A stretch of DNA of 33,028 bases from Emticicia agri (GTDB lineage: Bacteria > Bacteroidota > Bacteroidia > Cytophagales > Spirosomataceae), in contig NZ_SEWF01000049.1 of the NCBI RefSeq assembly GCF_004168285.1, forward strand, positions 1 through 33,028. Reading direction: 5' to 3'. Made by a program: the position numbers and the translations under genes. Below, piece after piece: positions 18,079-26,453 of the stretch (the first letter of the stretch is position 1; the number at the start of each line of letters is the position of its first letter). Below the pieces are notes generated by a model. It saw only the letters and a program-made list of their open reading frames with translations, was not told where the DNA came from and searched no databases.

Positions 18079-18104
18079 AAACCTCTGCCTTGCGACAGAG
18101 GTTT
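18079..18104. terminator. Second hairpin after YceI, terminator-like
   Basis: A 9-bp stem AAACCTCTG/CAGAGGTTT (18079-18087 with 18096-18104) and an 8-base loop, followed by a short T-rich tail. The stem shares the AAACCTCT motif with the preceding terminator, so it may be a duplicated backup. Confidence 0.55.
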
Positions 18105-18351
18105 TATTCTCCAAAATTATGATTTAGTTTAGGTTTATTGCTTGTTTTATGAAATGTTAAATCAAATATATTGAGTTTTTCACTAAATACAATACAATTC
18201 TTAAAATATTTTATTTTTATTTTCGTTACACAAACACCTAAAACTTTAGTTATTATTCTTTTTTAATCACAAATTTTTATTCAAATATTGCAAATAGGCT
18301 ATTCTGAGAGGGCTTTTAGTTTTTTTTAATTAATTCCGTGATGTTTTTGCT

Positions 18352-18359
18352 TAATTTTG
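18352..18359 (+). promoter_or_regulatory. Candidate -7 element for the beta-barrel gene
   Basis: TAATTTTG matches TAnnTTTG and ends 24 bases before the ATG at 18384. A clear -33 TTG at the usual distance was not found. Confidence 0.35.
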
Positions 18360-18383
18360 TTGACAATATTTTAACTGCCTTTT

Positions 18384-20789
18384 ATGAAAAAAGCTACTTT
18401 ACTGTTTTGCCTGTTACTCTGTTGTTCATTCTTTTCTCTTGCTCAAACCTTACCCATCAGTATTCAACTGACTGAAAGTAACCAGTCTCCTATTATTGGT
18501 GCGACTATCAGAATTGTCAATTGTGCCGATACTACTAAGATTCTCAATAGTACAACTGATACCTCAGGCATAGCCCGATTTAATCTTGTCGCCAATCAAC
18601 AATACAGCATGACCGCCACTTCGGTGGGTTATAAAACCTTAACTAAAGGCATTAATGCCACAGGCAGACAATCAGTTCTAAAGTTTGTGATGGAAACAGA
18701 TAACCAGTTATTAGGTGATGTGGTAGTAACAGCCCGAAAACCCTTAATGCAACAAGAAGATGATAAAACCATAGTTGACCCTGAACCCATTGCCAATACC
18801 AGTACAAGTGCCTACGAGATAATGGAGAAAATTCCGGGCTTATTTGTTGATCAGGATGGAAATATCTATCTCAGCAATTCAAGCCCTGCTACTATTTATA
18901 TTAATGGTAGGGAGCAAAAAATGAGTACAGCCGATATTGCGGCCATTTTAAAGAGTCTCCCACCCAATAGTATTGAGAAAGTAGAAATAATGCGTACACC
19001 CTCAGCCAAATACGATGCCAGTGGTAGCGGTGGGGTAGTGAATGTAATTCTGAAAAAAGGTGTAAAAATCGGATTTACCGGAAGTGCCAATGCCGGAATG
19101 AATCAGGGCAGATATGGTAACCAGTTTATAGGAATCAGTCTCAATAACAGTAGTGGTAAGTTGACTTCTTTTCTAAACCTCAATTATTCGCACCGCAATA
19201 CTTTTGAGCAGATACAAACTACCCGTCGTTTTTCGGCAGATAAAGAATTATTTCAGAATGCTTACACTACTTTTCCGGGAAATCAGGCTTATGTAGGTTT
19301 TGGCTTAGGATATGAAGTAAATAAAAAATGGGAACTCAACTACGATGCCCGCCTGAGTTATAACCAGAATAATTCTTCCTCTAATAATGAAAGCATTATC
19401 CGTCAGCTTAATTCTTTAGAGGTTCTTACCAATAACATTAATACAACCAACAGCAAAGGAAACAATTATGCCATTAATCAGGGAATCAATGCCCGGTACA
19501 AATTAGATACTTTAGGCTCTGAATGGACTACCGATATTTCTTACAATTATTTCAATAACCAAACCGACCAGATTTTTAATACTGCTTATGTGTTACCGAC
19601 TGTGTCTGCCATGGGTGGTACCGGAGACATTGGCAACAACAGAAACTTTGTTGCAGCACAAACTGATGTTAAATATAAATTACCTCATAAAATTACTTTA
19701 GAGACCGGACTAAAAGCCACTTACCAGTTATTCAAAAGTAATACTGCTTATTTTACCAAAATAGGTGAGCAACAAAATATTGACATATCACGCACCAATC
19801 AGTTTAATTATAACGAAAGCATTTATGCGGCTTATGTTCAGCTATCAAAAACTATTGGAGGTTTTATTCTGAAAGCAGGCACAAGGCTCGAAAACACCAA
19901 TATGAACGGGCATCAGTTGATTCCTTCAGATACCTCTTTCAAGGTAAAGCGCACAGATTTATTTCCTTATATTTATCTGAGCCAGAAATTAGGCAAAATT
20001 GCAGGTTATGAAATGCGGGCTTATCTGGTACACCGTAAATCTATTACCCGTCCGGTTTATGAATACCTGAATCCTTCGCCCCGTTTCATTGACCAGTATT
20101 TATACGAAGCAGGAAATCCTTCTTTAAGACCACAGTTTACGAATAATTTTGAAGCTAATATCAGCATTGAAGACCGACCTATTTTTGCGATAGGCCGCAA
20201 CTACACACAGGATATTTTTACAAATGTAATTTATCAGAATCCTGATAATCCAAGTATTGCATACCGTACTTACGATAACTTAGGCAGGAATAAGGAAACT
20301 TATTTCAGGCTTTTAGGAGCGGTACCGCCTATCTACCGTTACTTTTTTGTTGCCGGAGCACAGTTTAATTATAACGATTATAATGGTTTGTACGAAAATG
20401 CCCCTTTGTCTTTCCAAAGAGGTAGCTGGACATTCTTTACTTTTCACCAGTTTAAATTAGACAAACTTACCAATATCAGCCTGAATGGCTTCTTCCGTCT
20501 GAAAGGGCAACAACAATTTTATGAGTTAAGCAATTTCGGCAATCTGAACCTGAATATTAACCGCCAGTTTCTGAACAAAAAGCTCATGATTACTTTAAGT
20601 ATGAACGATGTGTTTTATACCAATAAGAATCATTTTACTATTAATCAGGGCAGCATTTCTGCTTTTGGGTTCCGCCAGGGCGATACCCGTCGGGTAGGTT
20701 TGAATGTGCGTTATAATTTTGGTTTCCGCAAGAGAGAAGAACGCAATAACCCTTTCAATTTTGAGAATCTGGAGCGTAGTAGTAATTAA
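18384..20789 (+). CDS. Outer-membrane beta-barrel protein with carboxypeptidase-regulatory-like domain and plug
   Basis: TonB-receptor-like outer-membrane protein of the Bacteroidota outer-membrane beta-barrel family (OMP_b-brl_3 type). 801 residues. A signal peptide (about 1-21, ending FFSLAQ) is followed by a carboxypeptidase-regulatory-like Ig domain (about 24-110, SPIIGATIRI and a SVGYKTL turn), a plug domain (about 115-230, MEKIPGLFVDQDGNIYLSNS, then YINGRE and SGSGGVVNVIL), then the barrel with many Tyr/Asn/Phe-rich alternating strands, ending in VGLNVRYNFGFRKREE. The C-terminus has a short charged tail after the last strand. No SusD partner is adjacent, so it is probably not a glycan-uptake SusCD pair. 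It stands alone, with its stop codon touching the stop codon of the opposite-strand RloB-like gene. Ligand unknown. Confidence 0.93.
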   Translation: MKKATLLFCLLLCCSFFSLAQTLPISIQLTESNQSPIIGATIRIVNCADTTKILNSTTDTSGIARFNLVANQQYSMTATSVGYKTLTKGINATGRQSVLKFVMETDNQLLGDVVVTARKPLMQQEDDKTIVDPEPIANTSTSAYEIMEKIPGLFVDQDGNIYLSNSSPATIYINGREQKMSTADIAAILKSLPPNSIEKVEIMRTPSAKYDASGSGGVVNVILKKGVKIGFTGSANAGMNQGRYGNQFIGISLNNSSGKLTSFLNLNYSHRNTFEQIQTTRRFSADKELFQNAYTTFPGNQAYVGFGLGYEVNKKWELNYDARLSYNQNNSSSNNESIIRQLNSLEVLTNNINTTNSKGNNYAINQGINARYKLDTLGSEWTTDISYNYFNNQTDQIFNTAYVLPTVSAMGGTGDIGNNRNFVAAQTDVKYKLPHKITLETGLKATYQLFKSNTAYFTKIGEQQNIDISRTNQFNYNESIYAAYVQLSKTIGGFILKAGTRLENTNMNGHQLIPSDTSFKVKRTDLFPYIYLSQKLGKIAGYEMRAYLVHRKSITRPVYEYLNPSPRFIDQYLYEAGNPSLRPQFTNNFEANISIEDRPIFAIGRNYTQDIFTNVIYQNPDNPSIAYRTYDNLGRNKETYFRLLGAVPPIYRYFFVAGAQFNYNDYNGLYENAPLSFQRGSWTFFTFHQFKLDKLTNISLNGFFRLKGQQQFYELSNFGNLNLNINRQFLNKKLMITLSMNDVFYTNKNHFTINQGSISAFGFRQGDTRRVGLNVRYNFGFRKREERNNPFNFENLERSSN

Positions 20790-21470
20790 TTATGGTCGTA
20801 GATGTTTATTCAATTCTTCTACTAAAAGATAAACTTTTGTAACAGGATTCTGTTCATGTGGGCTTAAATGTTCTACTGATTCAAACTGACGTCTTGCTCT
20901 ATTTATTGCTTCTTCCTGTTCAGCACGTGTATCTTTATCAAGTTTTTCATAGATATTTTTACAAAATTCTAATTTTTTACCTTCTTTTTCATAATTTATC
21001 TCCCACAACTCGCTTAGTTTATCATAGAAATAGCCTCTCAATTGCTGTTCTTCTACATTTTTATAGTGTAGCAAAAACCATAACTCAAATGAATCGTTAG
21101 AATAAGCTACTTTAAACCTTCTATCTCTTCCATAGGCTATTTTATGAATAGCACTATTAAAATCTTCTTTCTGTTTTTCCTCATAATTTATATCCATGTC
21201 AAAAACGCACCAGACTTCATCATAGTCCTCTTGTTTTGCTAATCTCTTAGCATACTCCACCAATGACATTTTTACTCTACCAATGCCTATCGCTTCAATA
21301 GTGGCCGTTAATACCGGAAATTTTTTAAAATACCACTCTTCTGTTTGACCTTCGCAAACAATTAAAAATCTTTTCCCCTTTGTTCTTGTTTCTATTGGGT
21401 ATTTAGAAATCTGAGTCTTTCTATTCCACGCTTTTCCCTGGTCACCTTTTTTAGCTGGTTTTAAAGACAT
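20790..21470 (-). CDS. RloB-like protein (AbiLii-type), probable defence effector
   Basis: 226-residue RloB-family protein. FLIVCEGQTEEWYF (about 35-48) with Glu40 and Glu44, and CVFDMDIN (88-95) with Asp91 and Asp93, form the E...DxD arrangement typical of TOPRIM-like metal sites. SNDSFELWFLLHY near the middle is the other conserved RloB block. The gene starts 3 bases after the stop of the ATPase gene, so the two are surely cotranscribed. RloA/RloB pairs are known from type I restriction loci, and AbiLi/AbiLii phage-abortive systems have the same composition. The likely role is an effector, possibly a nuclease, held or triggered by the ATPase; this is inference. Its stop codon abuts the stop of the convergent barrel gene. 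DNA here is visibly AT-rich. Confidence 0.85.
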   Translation of the reverse strand: MSLKPAKKGDQGKAWNRKTQISKYPIETRTKGKRFLIVCEGQTEEWYFKKFPVLTATIEAIGIGRVKMSLVEYAKRLAKQEDYDEVWCVFDMDINYEEKQKEDFNSAIHKIAYGRDRRFKVAYSNDSFELWFLLHYKNVEEQQLRGYFYDKLSELWEINYEKEGKKLEFCKNIYEKLDKDTRAEQEEAINRARRQFESVEHLSPHEQNPVTKVYLLVEELNKHLRP

Positions 21471-21473
21471 ATA

Positions 21474-22781
21474 TTATTTGTTAAAAATTGATTCAAAATC
21501 ACCAACAAAAGGAATTGCGCCATAACGACCATCTAAATAGTCTTTTTCAAAAGAGGCATCGTTTCTAACCCCCTTAAATTCTACTAAATCATATAAATGA
21601 CTGGCGCCATATTTATCTTTTTCTACAAATGCTATTTGGTCTCTACGCAATAATTTAGCGTTTAACAAATTTGTATCATGAGTTGTAAAAATAAATTGAG
21701 CCCTACTAGAATTTTTATTATATAAATCTACGATTCTCTGGCTGATTATTGGATGGAAACGAGAATCGAATTCATCTATAATAAGAGGTATCCCATTTTG
21801 TATTGAATTTAAAATACTTATGCTCAATTCTAACAATTTTTTAGTCCCCTCAGATTCATGATATTCAAAATCTAATTGTTCTACCATATTATTTCTATAT
21901 CTATTTATATGGTTAGCTGATATAAAAAACTTTCTTTTTCCTTCTAAAATATCATGAATAATATCTATATCAAACGGATTCTCATCCAATGATTTTACTT
22001 GTATTAAATCTAACCACTCTCTGCCGTCTTTATTTTTTACCTCAAAAACTTCTATTTTCTCAATTGAAGTGTCTGCAAACTTTAATATATCACTAATATC
22101 ATCTAAACTCTCTTTATATTGTAATAATGGCGCTACCATTTGGATAGCACGCTCTCTATAAATTTCATAAATTATACCCATACTTGCAACATAAGCACTA
22201 ATTGATCCCAAAATTGAAGAATCAAAAATATGGGACATTGATAAAATCAAGGACTTTTTTTGAAGTAAGTTATGACTCAGATTAAATAATTTTGAGATTT
22301 TCTTAAGTTTGGTGTCATTAAATTTTATTTCATTTTTATCTCTGACATAATAGTAAACTTCTTTTTGTGCAGGTCTTCCATAAAGCCATTCCGAGATTAT
22401 GCAATCATTCCTATATTCAAATCCATATCTATAAATTACTTCATCAATTATAAATATCATTTGCATAAATGTTGGAGTCTCTAAATCTTTTTCTTCTCCT
22501 AAAAGGAACCTATCTGTACTTTCAGGAACAACATTTTCATCTTTGAAAGAATGAAGAATGATTTGTTGAAAAACTTTTAATGCCTTTATTATATTACTCT
22601 TTCCGCTTGCATTTGCCCCATAGATAGCTTTAGTTTTTACTAATCTTATTTTTTCTGTTGCTTGAAAAACATTTTGCTCATCAAGTTCTTTGTATTTTGA
22701 ACTAATTGGCGCAGCAACCATACTTAATGTCTGAACATCCTTTATAGAGCGGAAATTGCCAACACTAAATTCAATAATCAT
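21474..22781 (-). CDS. AAA15/RloA-like ATPase (AbiLi-type)
   Basis: 435-residue ABC/SMC-type ATPase of the AAA15 (COG1106, RloA-like) group. It opens with EFSVGNFRSIKDVQTLSMVA, the family hallmark, then Walker A GANASGKS (55-62). Walker B is PLIIDEFDSRFHP (about 330-342) with acidic DE, followed by a His-containing switch in FIFTTHDTNLL (about 365-375). The middle region (about 100-290) is the long insertion with coiled-coil features typical of OLD/RloA ATPases. It forms a two-gene operon with the RloB-like gene. One 60-base line inside it (22201-22260) has 16 G+C by hand count (27%), against 25 (42%) in a line of the next gene. Function by family: a sensor or motor of a phage-defence pair. 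Confidence 0.88.
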   Translation of the reverse strand: MIIEFSVGNFRSIKDVQTLSMVAAPISSKYKELDEQNVFQATEKIRLVKTKAIYGANASGKSNIIKALKVFQQIILHSFKDENVVPESTDRFLLGEEKDLETPTFMQMIFIIDEVIYRYGFEYRNDCIISEWLYGRPAQKEVYYYVRDKNEIKFNDTKLKKISKLFNLSHNLLQKKSLILSMSHIFDSSILGSISAYVASMGIIYEIYRERAIQMVAPLLQYKESLDDISDILKFADTSIEKIEVFEVKNKDGREWLDLIQVKSLDENPFDIDIIHDILEGKRKFFISANHINRYRNNMVEQLDFEYHESEGTKKLLELSISILNSIQNGIPLIIDEFDSRFHPIISQRIVDLYNKNSSRAQFIFTTHDTNLLNAKLLRRDQIAFVEKDKYGASHLYDLVEFKGVRNDASFEKDYLDGRYGAIPFVGDFESIFNK

Positions 22782-22987
22782 ATGGTTTAAAGTTAAAATT
22801 TGTGATTTTTTCGTAAATATATCCTTTATAATAACATAATTCTGATAATTAAAGTTTATTTTATTATTTTAGTAAAATATTAGCAATTAGTGCTAAACCG
22901 TTTAATTTTTAGATTTCTTTAATCAGAATTCAACAACAATTCGCTAATTTTCGGCTCTATTTCAATTTCTAATCTTTTTAATACCTC

Positions 22988-25900
22988 ATGACCTTTAAAA
23001 ACCTCTTCAGAAGCAAGATTCCTCTCTTGCTTGTATCAATCGGTTTGGTTGTTTCGTGTATGCGAACTTCTTCAACCAAAAATAAACCGATAGTTGTTAC
23101 CGAAGACCCTGCAAAGGCTATTAGTAAAGCCAAAGAAATCCGTGAAAAAACGGCAGCTAAATTAGCTGATGGTTTGCAAATGACACTTTGGGCTTCGGAC
23201 TCACTTGCGCCTGACCCTGTTTCAATGACTATTGATGATTATGGACGTGTGTATCTGACCAGAACAAACAGACAAAAAAATTCAGAGTTTGATATTCGCG
23301 GCCACCGCGACTGGATGACCCCCTCAATTGGCTTACAGACGGTTGAAGACCGTCGGGCTTTTTTAAGAGCCACTTTTGCCCCTGAAAAAAGCAAAGAAAA
23401 CTCTTGGGTGAAAGACTTAAACGAAGATGGTTCTCACGACTGGAAAGACCTTGCTGTTGAGCAAGATGAAATCTGGCGCATAGAAGATAAAAACAACGAT
23501 GGCATTGCCGATATTTCAACCCGTATCCTAAGCGATTTTAATGAAGAAATCACCGACGTAGCCGGGGGTATTCTGGCTCGCGAAGATGATATGTTTGTAG
23601 GTATTGCACCTGATGTATGGCGATTGAAAGACAACAACGGTGATGGCATTATTGACCAGAAAACCTCTATCAGTCATGGGTATGGTGTACACATCGGCTT
23701 TAGCGGTCATGGGATGTCTGGCTTGATTGAAGGCCCTGATGGAAGAATTTATTGGAATATCGGAGATATAGGGGCAAATATTACTACCAAAGACGGTAAG
23801 AAATATGAACACCCTAATTCAGGAATTATTGCCCGCTCGAACCCTGATGGTAGTGATTTTGAAATTTTTGCGGCAGGTTTGAGAAATACCCATGAATTTG
23901 TTTTTGACGAATACGGCAACCTGATTTCATCTGATAATGACGGAGACCACCCTGGCGAAAGTGAAAGATTAGTGCACGTAGTAGAAGGCTCTGATGCAGG
24001 CTGGCGTTCGAACTGGCAGTATGGTAAATACACCGACCCTAAAAACAACAAATACAAAGTATGGATGGACGAAGGTTTATACAAACCTCGTTGGGACGGT
24101 CAAGCGGCTTATATCATTCCGCCTATCAGAAACTATCACAACGGACCAACCGGAATGGTGTATAATCCAGGTACTGCTTTAGGTAAAGACTGGAAGAATA
24201 AGTTTTTCTTAGTAGAGTTTGTGGGTGCGCCAAACCGTTCGCACATCTGGTCGTTTGGGTTAAAACCAAAAGGTGCTTCTTTCGATTTTGAAAGTGAAAA
24301 AGATGTAGTAAGTGGTATTTTACCAACAGGTATCCGTTTCGGCCCTGATGGCGCCTTATATGTGGCTGACTGGATTAATGGCTGGGGAACAAAGAACTAT
24401 GGTAGAGTATGGAAAATAGATGTAGCCAACGATAAAAACGATTTAAAAGCGCAAAGAGAAGAAACCAAACGTTTGATTCAGTTGAAATACCCTGCACAGA
24501 CAGACGATATGTTGTATTCATTATTAATGAATGTAGATATGCGTATCCGTCAGAAAGCGCAGATGGAATTAGCCAAGCGTGATAAAAGAGGTTTTGCGGT
24601 ATTCAACAAGGCCATCACACAAAGAGAAAACCAACTGGCTCGTGTGCACGGTATCTGGGGTATAGGTCAGTTAACCCGTATGAATAGCTCTTATGCTTCG
24701 CCTTTAGGAGAATTATTAGGCGATAAAGACGAGGAAATAGTAGCACAAGCCGCTAAAATTATTGGCGATGCCCGTGTAAAATCTTTAAGCAATCAGCTGA
24801 TACCGCTATTGAAAAGTACCAATGCACGTGTAAGGTTCTTTGCCGCAGAAGCTTTGGGTAGAACAGCCAACCCCGATGCGGTACAACCATTGATTGATTT
24901 ATTAAAAGCCAACAACGACGAAGATGTGTATATCAGACATGCCGCTGTTTTGGCCTTATCAAGAATCGGTAAAGTTGATCCAATCATTGCTTTGTCAAGC
25001 AATCCGAGCAAGGCTTTAAGAACAGCGGCAGTATTAGTTTTAAGAAGAATGAAAGATGCCAATATTTCTGTTTTCTTAAATGATGCTGATGAATACATTG
25101 TAGCAGAAGCAGCGAGAGGTATCAACGATGATACGTCTATCGAAGCAGCTTTGCCAGCTTTGGCAGCTACTTTGAAAGACACTCGTTTCAAATCTGAAGT
25201 AATTATCAGAAGAGCGATTAATGCTGCTTTGAGAGTAGGTGGAGAGAAAGAATTAGATTTATTGATTGCCTTTGCTAAAAGAACAGATATAAAAGATGAG
25301 ATTAAAGCGGAGGCTTTAGCTACTTTAGGCTCGTGGGCTAATCCATCGGTATTAGACCGTGTAGATGGTCGTTATCGTGGTAAATTGCAAAGAGATGTTG
25401 CCATGGCCAGAAATAAAGTGCAACCGCATATTGCAGCGTTTTTGAAAGAAAAAAATCCTGATACACAGGTGGCAATCGCTGGTTTATTAGCCGATTTGAA
25501 TATTTCTGATGCCAATAATCAACTGGTTGCCATCTATGATGCCACGACTGAAAACAAAGTAAAAATTGCCATTTTAGCTTCATTAAACAGCCTGAAATAT
25601 CCTGGTATAGATGCCTTGATGAAAAAGGGTATGGACGATAAAGACGAAAACGTAAGAACGGCTGCTTTAGGGTTATTGAACAATTCGAACGTAACAAAAG
25701 AGTCTTTGCCTGTAATTGTTAACTCTATTTTCAGCAAAGGAAGCATCAAAGAACAACAACAGATGTTAGTGGTATTATCGAAGATGGAAGCAGATAAAAC
25801 GCAGGTAATCTTAGATAATTTAGTTACGCAGTTAATTGATAAGAAATTATCTCCGAATATATCTCTTGAGTTAAAAGAAGCTGTTGATGCCACTGGTTCA

Positions 25901-26395
25901 GAAAGTCTTAAAGCTAAATTAGCTGCTAACAGTGCCCATAATTCTCCAATGGACGAGTTCAGAGAGTCATTGTTTGGAGGAAACCGTTTTGCAGGGCGTC
26001 AGTATTTCATGACTAGTGCAACAGGAGAATGTGCGAGATGCCACGCTATTGGCGGTAGTGGTGGTACCGTTGGGCCTAATTTATCAAATATTGGTGATGT
26101 ATTAACCCGTGAACAAATCTTACAGGCCTTGATTGAGCCAAGCGCCAGAATTTCTCCGGGCTATGGGTCAGTTACGCTTAAATTGAAAGATGGACAGGAA
26201 GTAACAGGAACATTGGCGAAAGAAACAGAAAGCGAATTAACTATCAATACTTCTGATGCAGAGCCTCTGGTGATTCCGGTAGCCCGAATTGCTAAAAGAG
26301 ATAATTTTCCATCAGCTATGCCTCCAATGGGAACATTAATGACGAAACGAGAAGTAAGAGATGTGGTAGAATTTTTGTCGTCACTGAAAAAGTAA
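22988..26395 (+). CDS. PVC-type propeller dehydrogenase, HEAT-repeat and cytochrome c lipoprotein
   Basis: 1135-residue envelope protein. A signal sequence with lipobox VVSC (Cys24) marks a lipoprotein. The N-terminal half (about 55-490) is the PVC-type membrane-bound dehydrogenase domain, a glucose/sorbosone-dehydrogenase-like beta-propeller: LADGLQMTLWASDSL, repeated EF-hand-like Ca loops (DKNNDGIAD, DNNGDGIID), GFSGHGMSGLIEGPDGRIYW, then FVGAPNRSHIWSF and GIRFGPDGALYVADWINGWG. Next are HEAT-like helical repeats (about 495-960, e.g. ARVRFFAAEALGRTANPDAV). The C-terminal cytochrome c domain has CARCH (Cys1015, Cys1018, His1019), VGPNLSNIG and a likely Met ligand in PSAMPPMGTLM. It probably oxidises a sugar or polyol and passes electrons through its own heme. 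It is monocistronic and ends in a strong terminator. The substrate is unknown. Confidence 0.92.
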   Translation: MTFKNLFRSKIPLLLVSIGLVVSCMRTSSTKNKPIVVTEDPAKAISKAKEIREKTAAKLADGLQMTLWASDSLAPDPVSMTIDDYGRVYLTRTNRQKNSEFDIRGHRDWMTPSIGLQTVEDRRAFLRATFAPEKSKENSWVKDLNEDGSHDWKDLAVEQDEIWRIEDKNNDGIADISTRILSDFNEEITDVAGGILAREDDMFVGIAPDVWRLKDNNGDGIIDQKTSISHGYGVHIGFSGHGMSGLIEGPDGRIYWNIGDIGANITTKDGKKYEHPNSGIIARSNPDGSDFEIFAAGLRNTHEFVFDEYGNLISSDNDGDHPGESERLVHVVEGSDAGWRSNWQYGKYTDPKNNKYKVWMDEGLYKPRWDGQAAYIIPPIRNYHNGPTGMVYNPGTALGKDWKNKFFLVEFVGAPNRSHIWSFGLKPKGASFDFESEKDVVSGILPTGIRFGPDGALYVADWINGWGTKNYGRVWKIDVANDKNDLKAQREETKRLIQLKYPAQTDDMLYSLLMNVDMRIRQKAQMELAKRDKRGFAVFNKAITQRENQLARVHGIWGIGQLTRMNSSYASPLGELLGDKDEEIVAQAAKIIGDARVKSLSNQLIPLLKSTNARVRFFAAEALGRTANPDAVQPLIDLLKANNDEDVYIRHAAVLALSRIGKVDPIIALSSNPSKALRTAAVLVLRRMKDANISVFLNDADEYIVAEAARGINDDTSIEAALPALAATLKDTRFKSEVIIRRAINAALRVGGEKELDLLIAFAKRTDIKDEIKAEALATLGSWANPSVLDRVDGRYRGKLQRDVAMARNKVQPHIAAFLKEKNPDTQVAIAGLLADLNISDANNQLVAIYDATTENKVKIAILASLNSLKYPGIDALMKKGMDDKDENVRTAALGLLNNSNVTKESLPVIVNSIFSKGSIKEQQQMLVVLSKMEADKTQVILDNLVTQLIDKKLSPNISLELKEAVDATGSESLKAKLAANSAHNSPMDEFRESLFGGNRFAGRQYFMTSATGECARCHAIGGSGGTVGPNLSNIGDVLTREQILQALIEPSARISPGYGSVTLKLKDGQEVTGTLAKETESELTINTSDAEPLVIPVARIAKRDNFPSAMPPMGTLMTKREVRDVVEFLSSLKK

Positions 26396-26411
26396 TTAGC
26401 TTTATATCCTG

Positions 26412-26453
26412 AAAAGGCTTTCTAAGTTCGAAATGCTTAGAAAGCCTTTTTTT
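26412..26453 (+). terminator. Terminator of the PVC-type gene, next to the following start codon
   Basis: A perfect 15-bp stem (26412-26426 with 26436-26450) and a 9-base loop, followed by TTTG. It starts 17 bases after the PVC-type gene stop. The next gene's first possible start (TTG, 26452) lies directly on its 3' edge. Confidence 0.9.

Larger units (their letters stand above)
17967..18383. other. Intergenic region with two tandem terminators and a barrel-gene promoter
   Basis: 417 bases. The first 140 hold two successive terminator-like hairpins (17999-18033 and 18079-18104). The rest is AT-rich and non-coding, with a -7-like element TAATTTTG at 18352-18359. No RNA gene was recognised. 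Confidence 0.5.
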
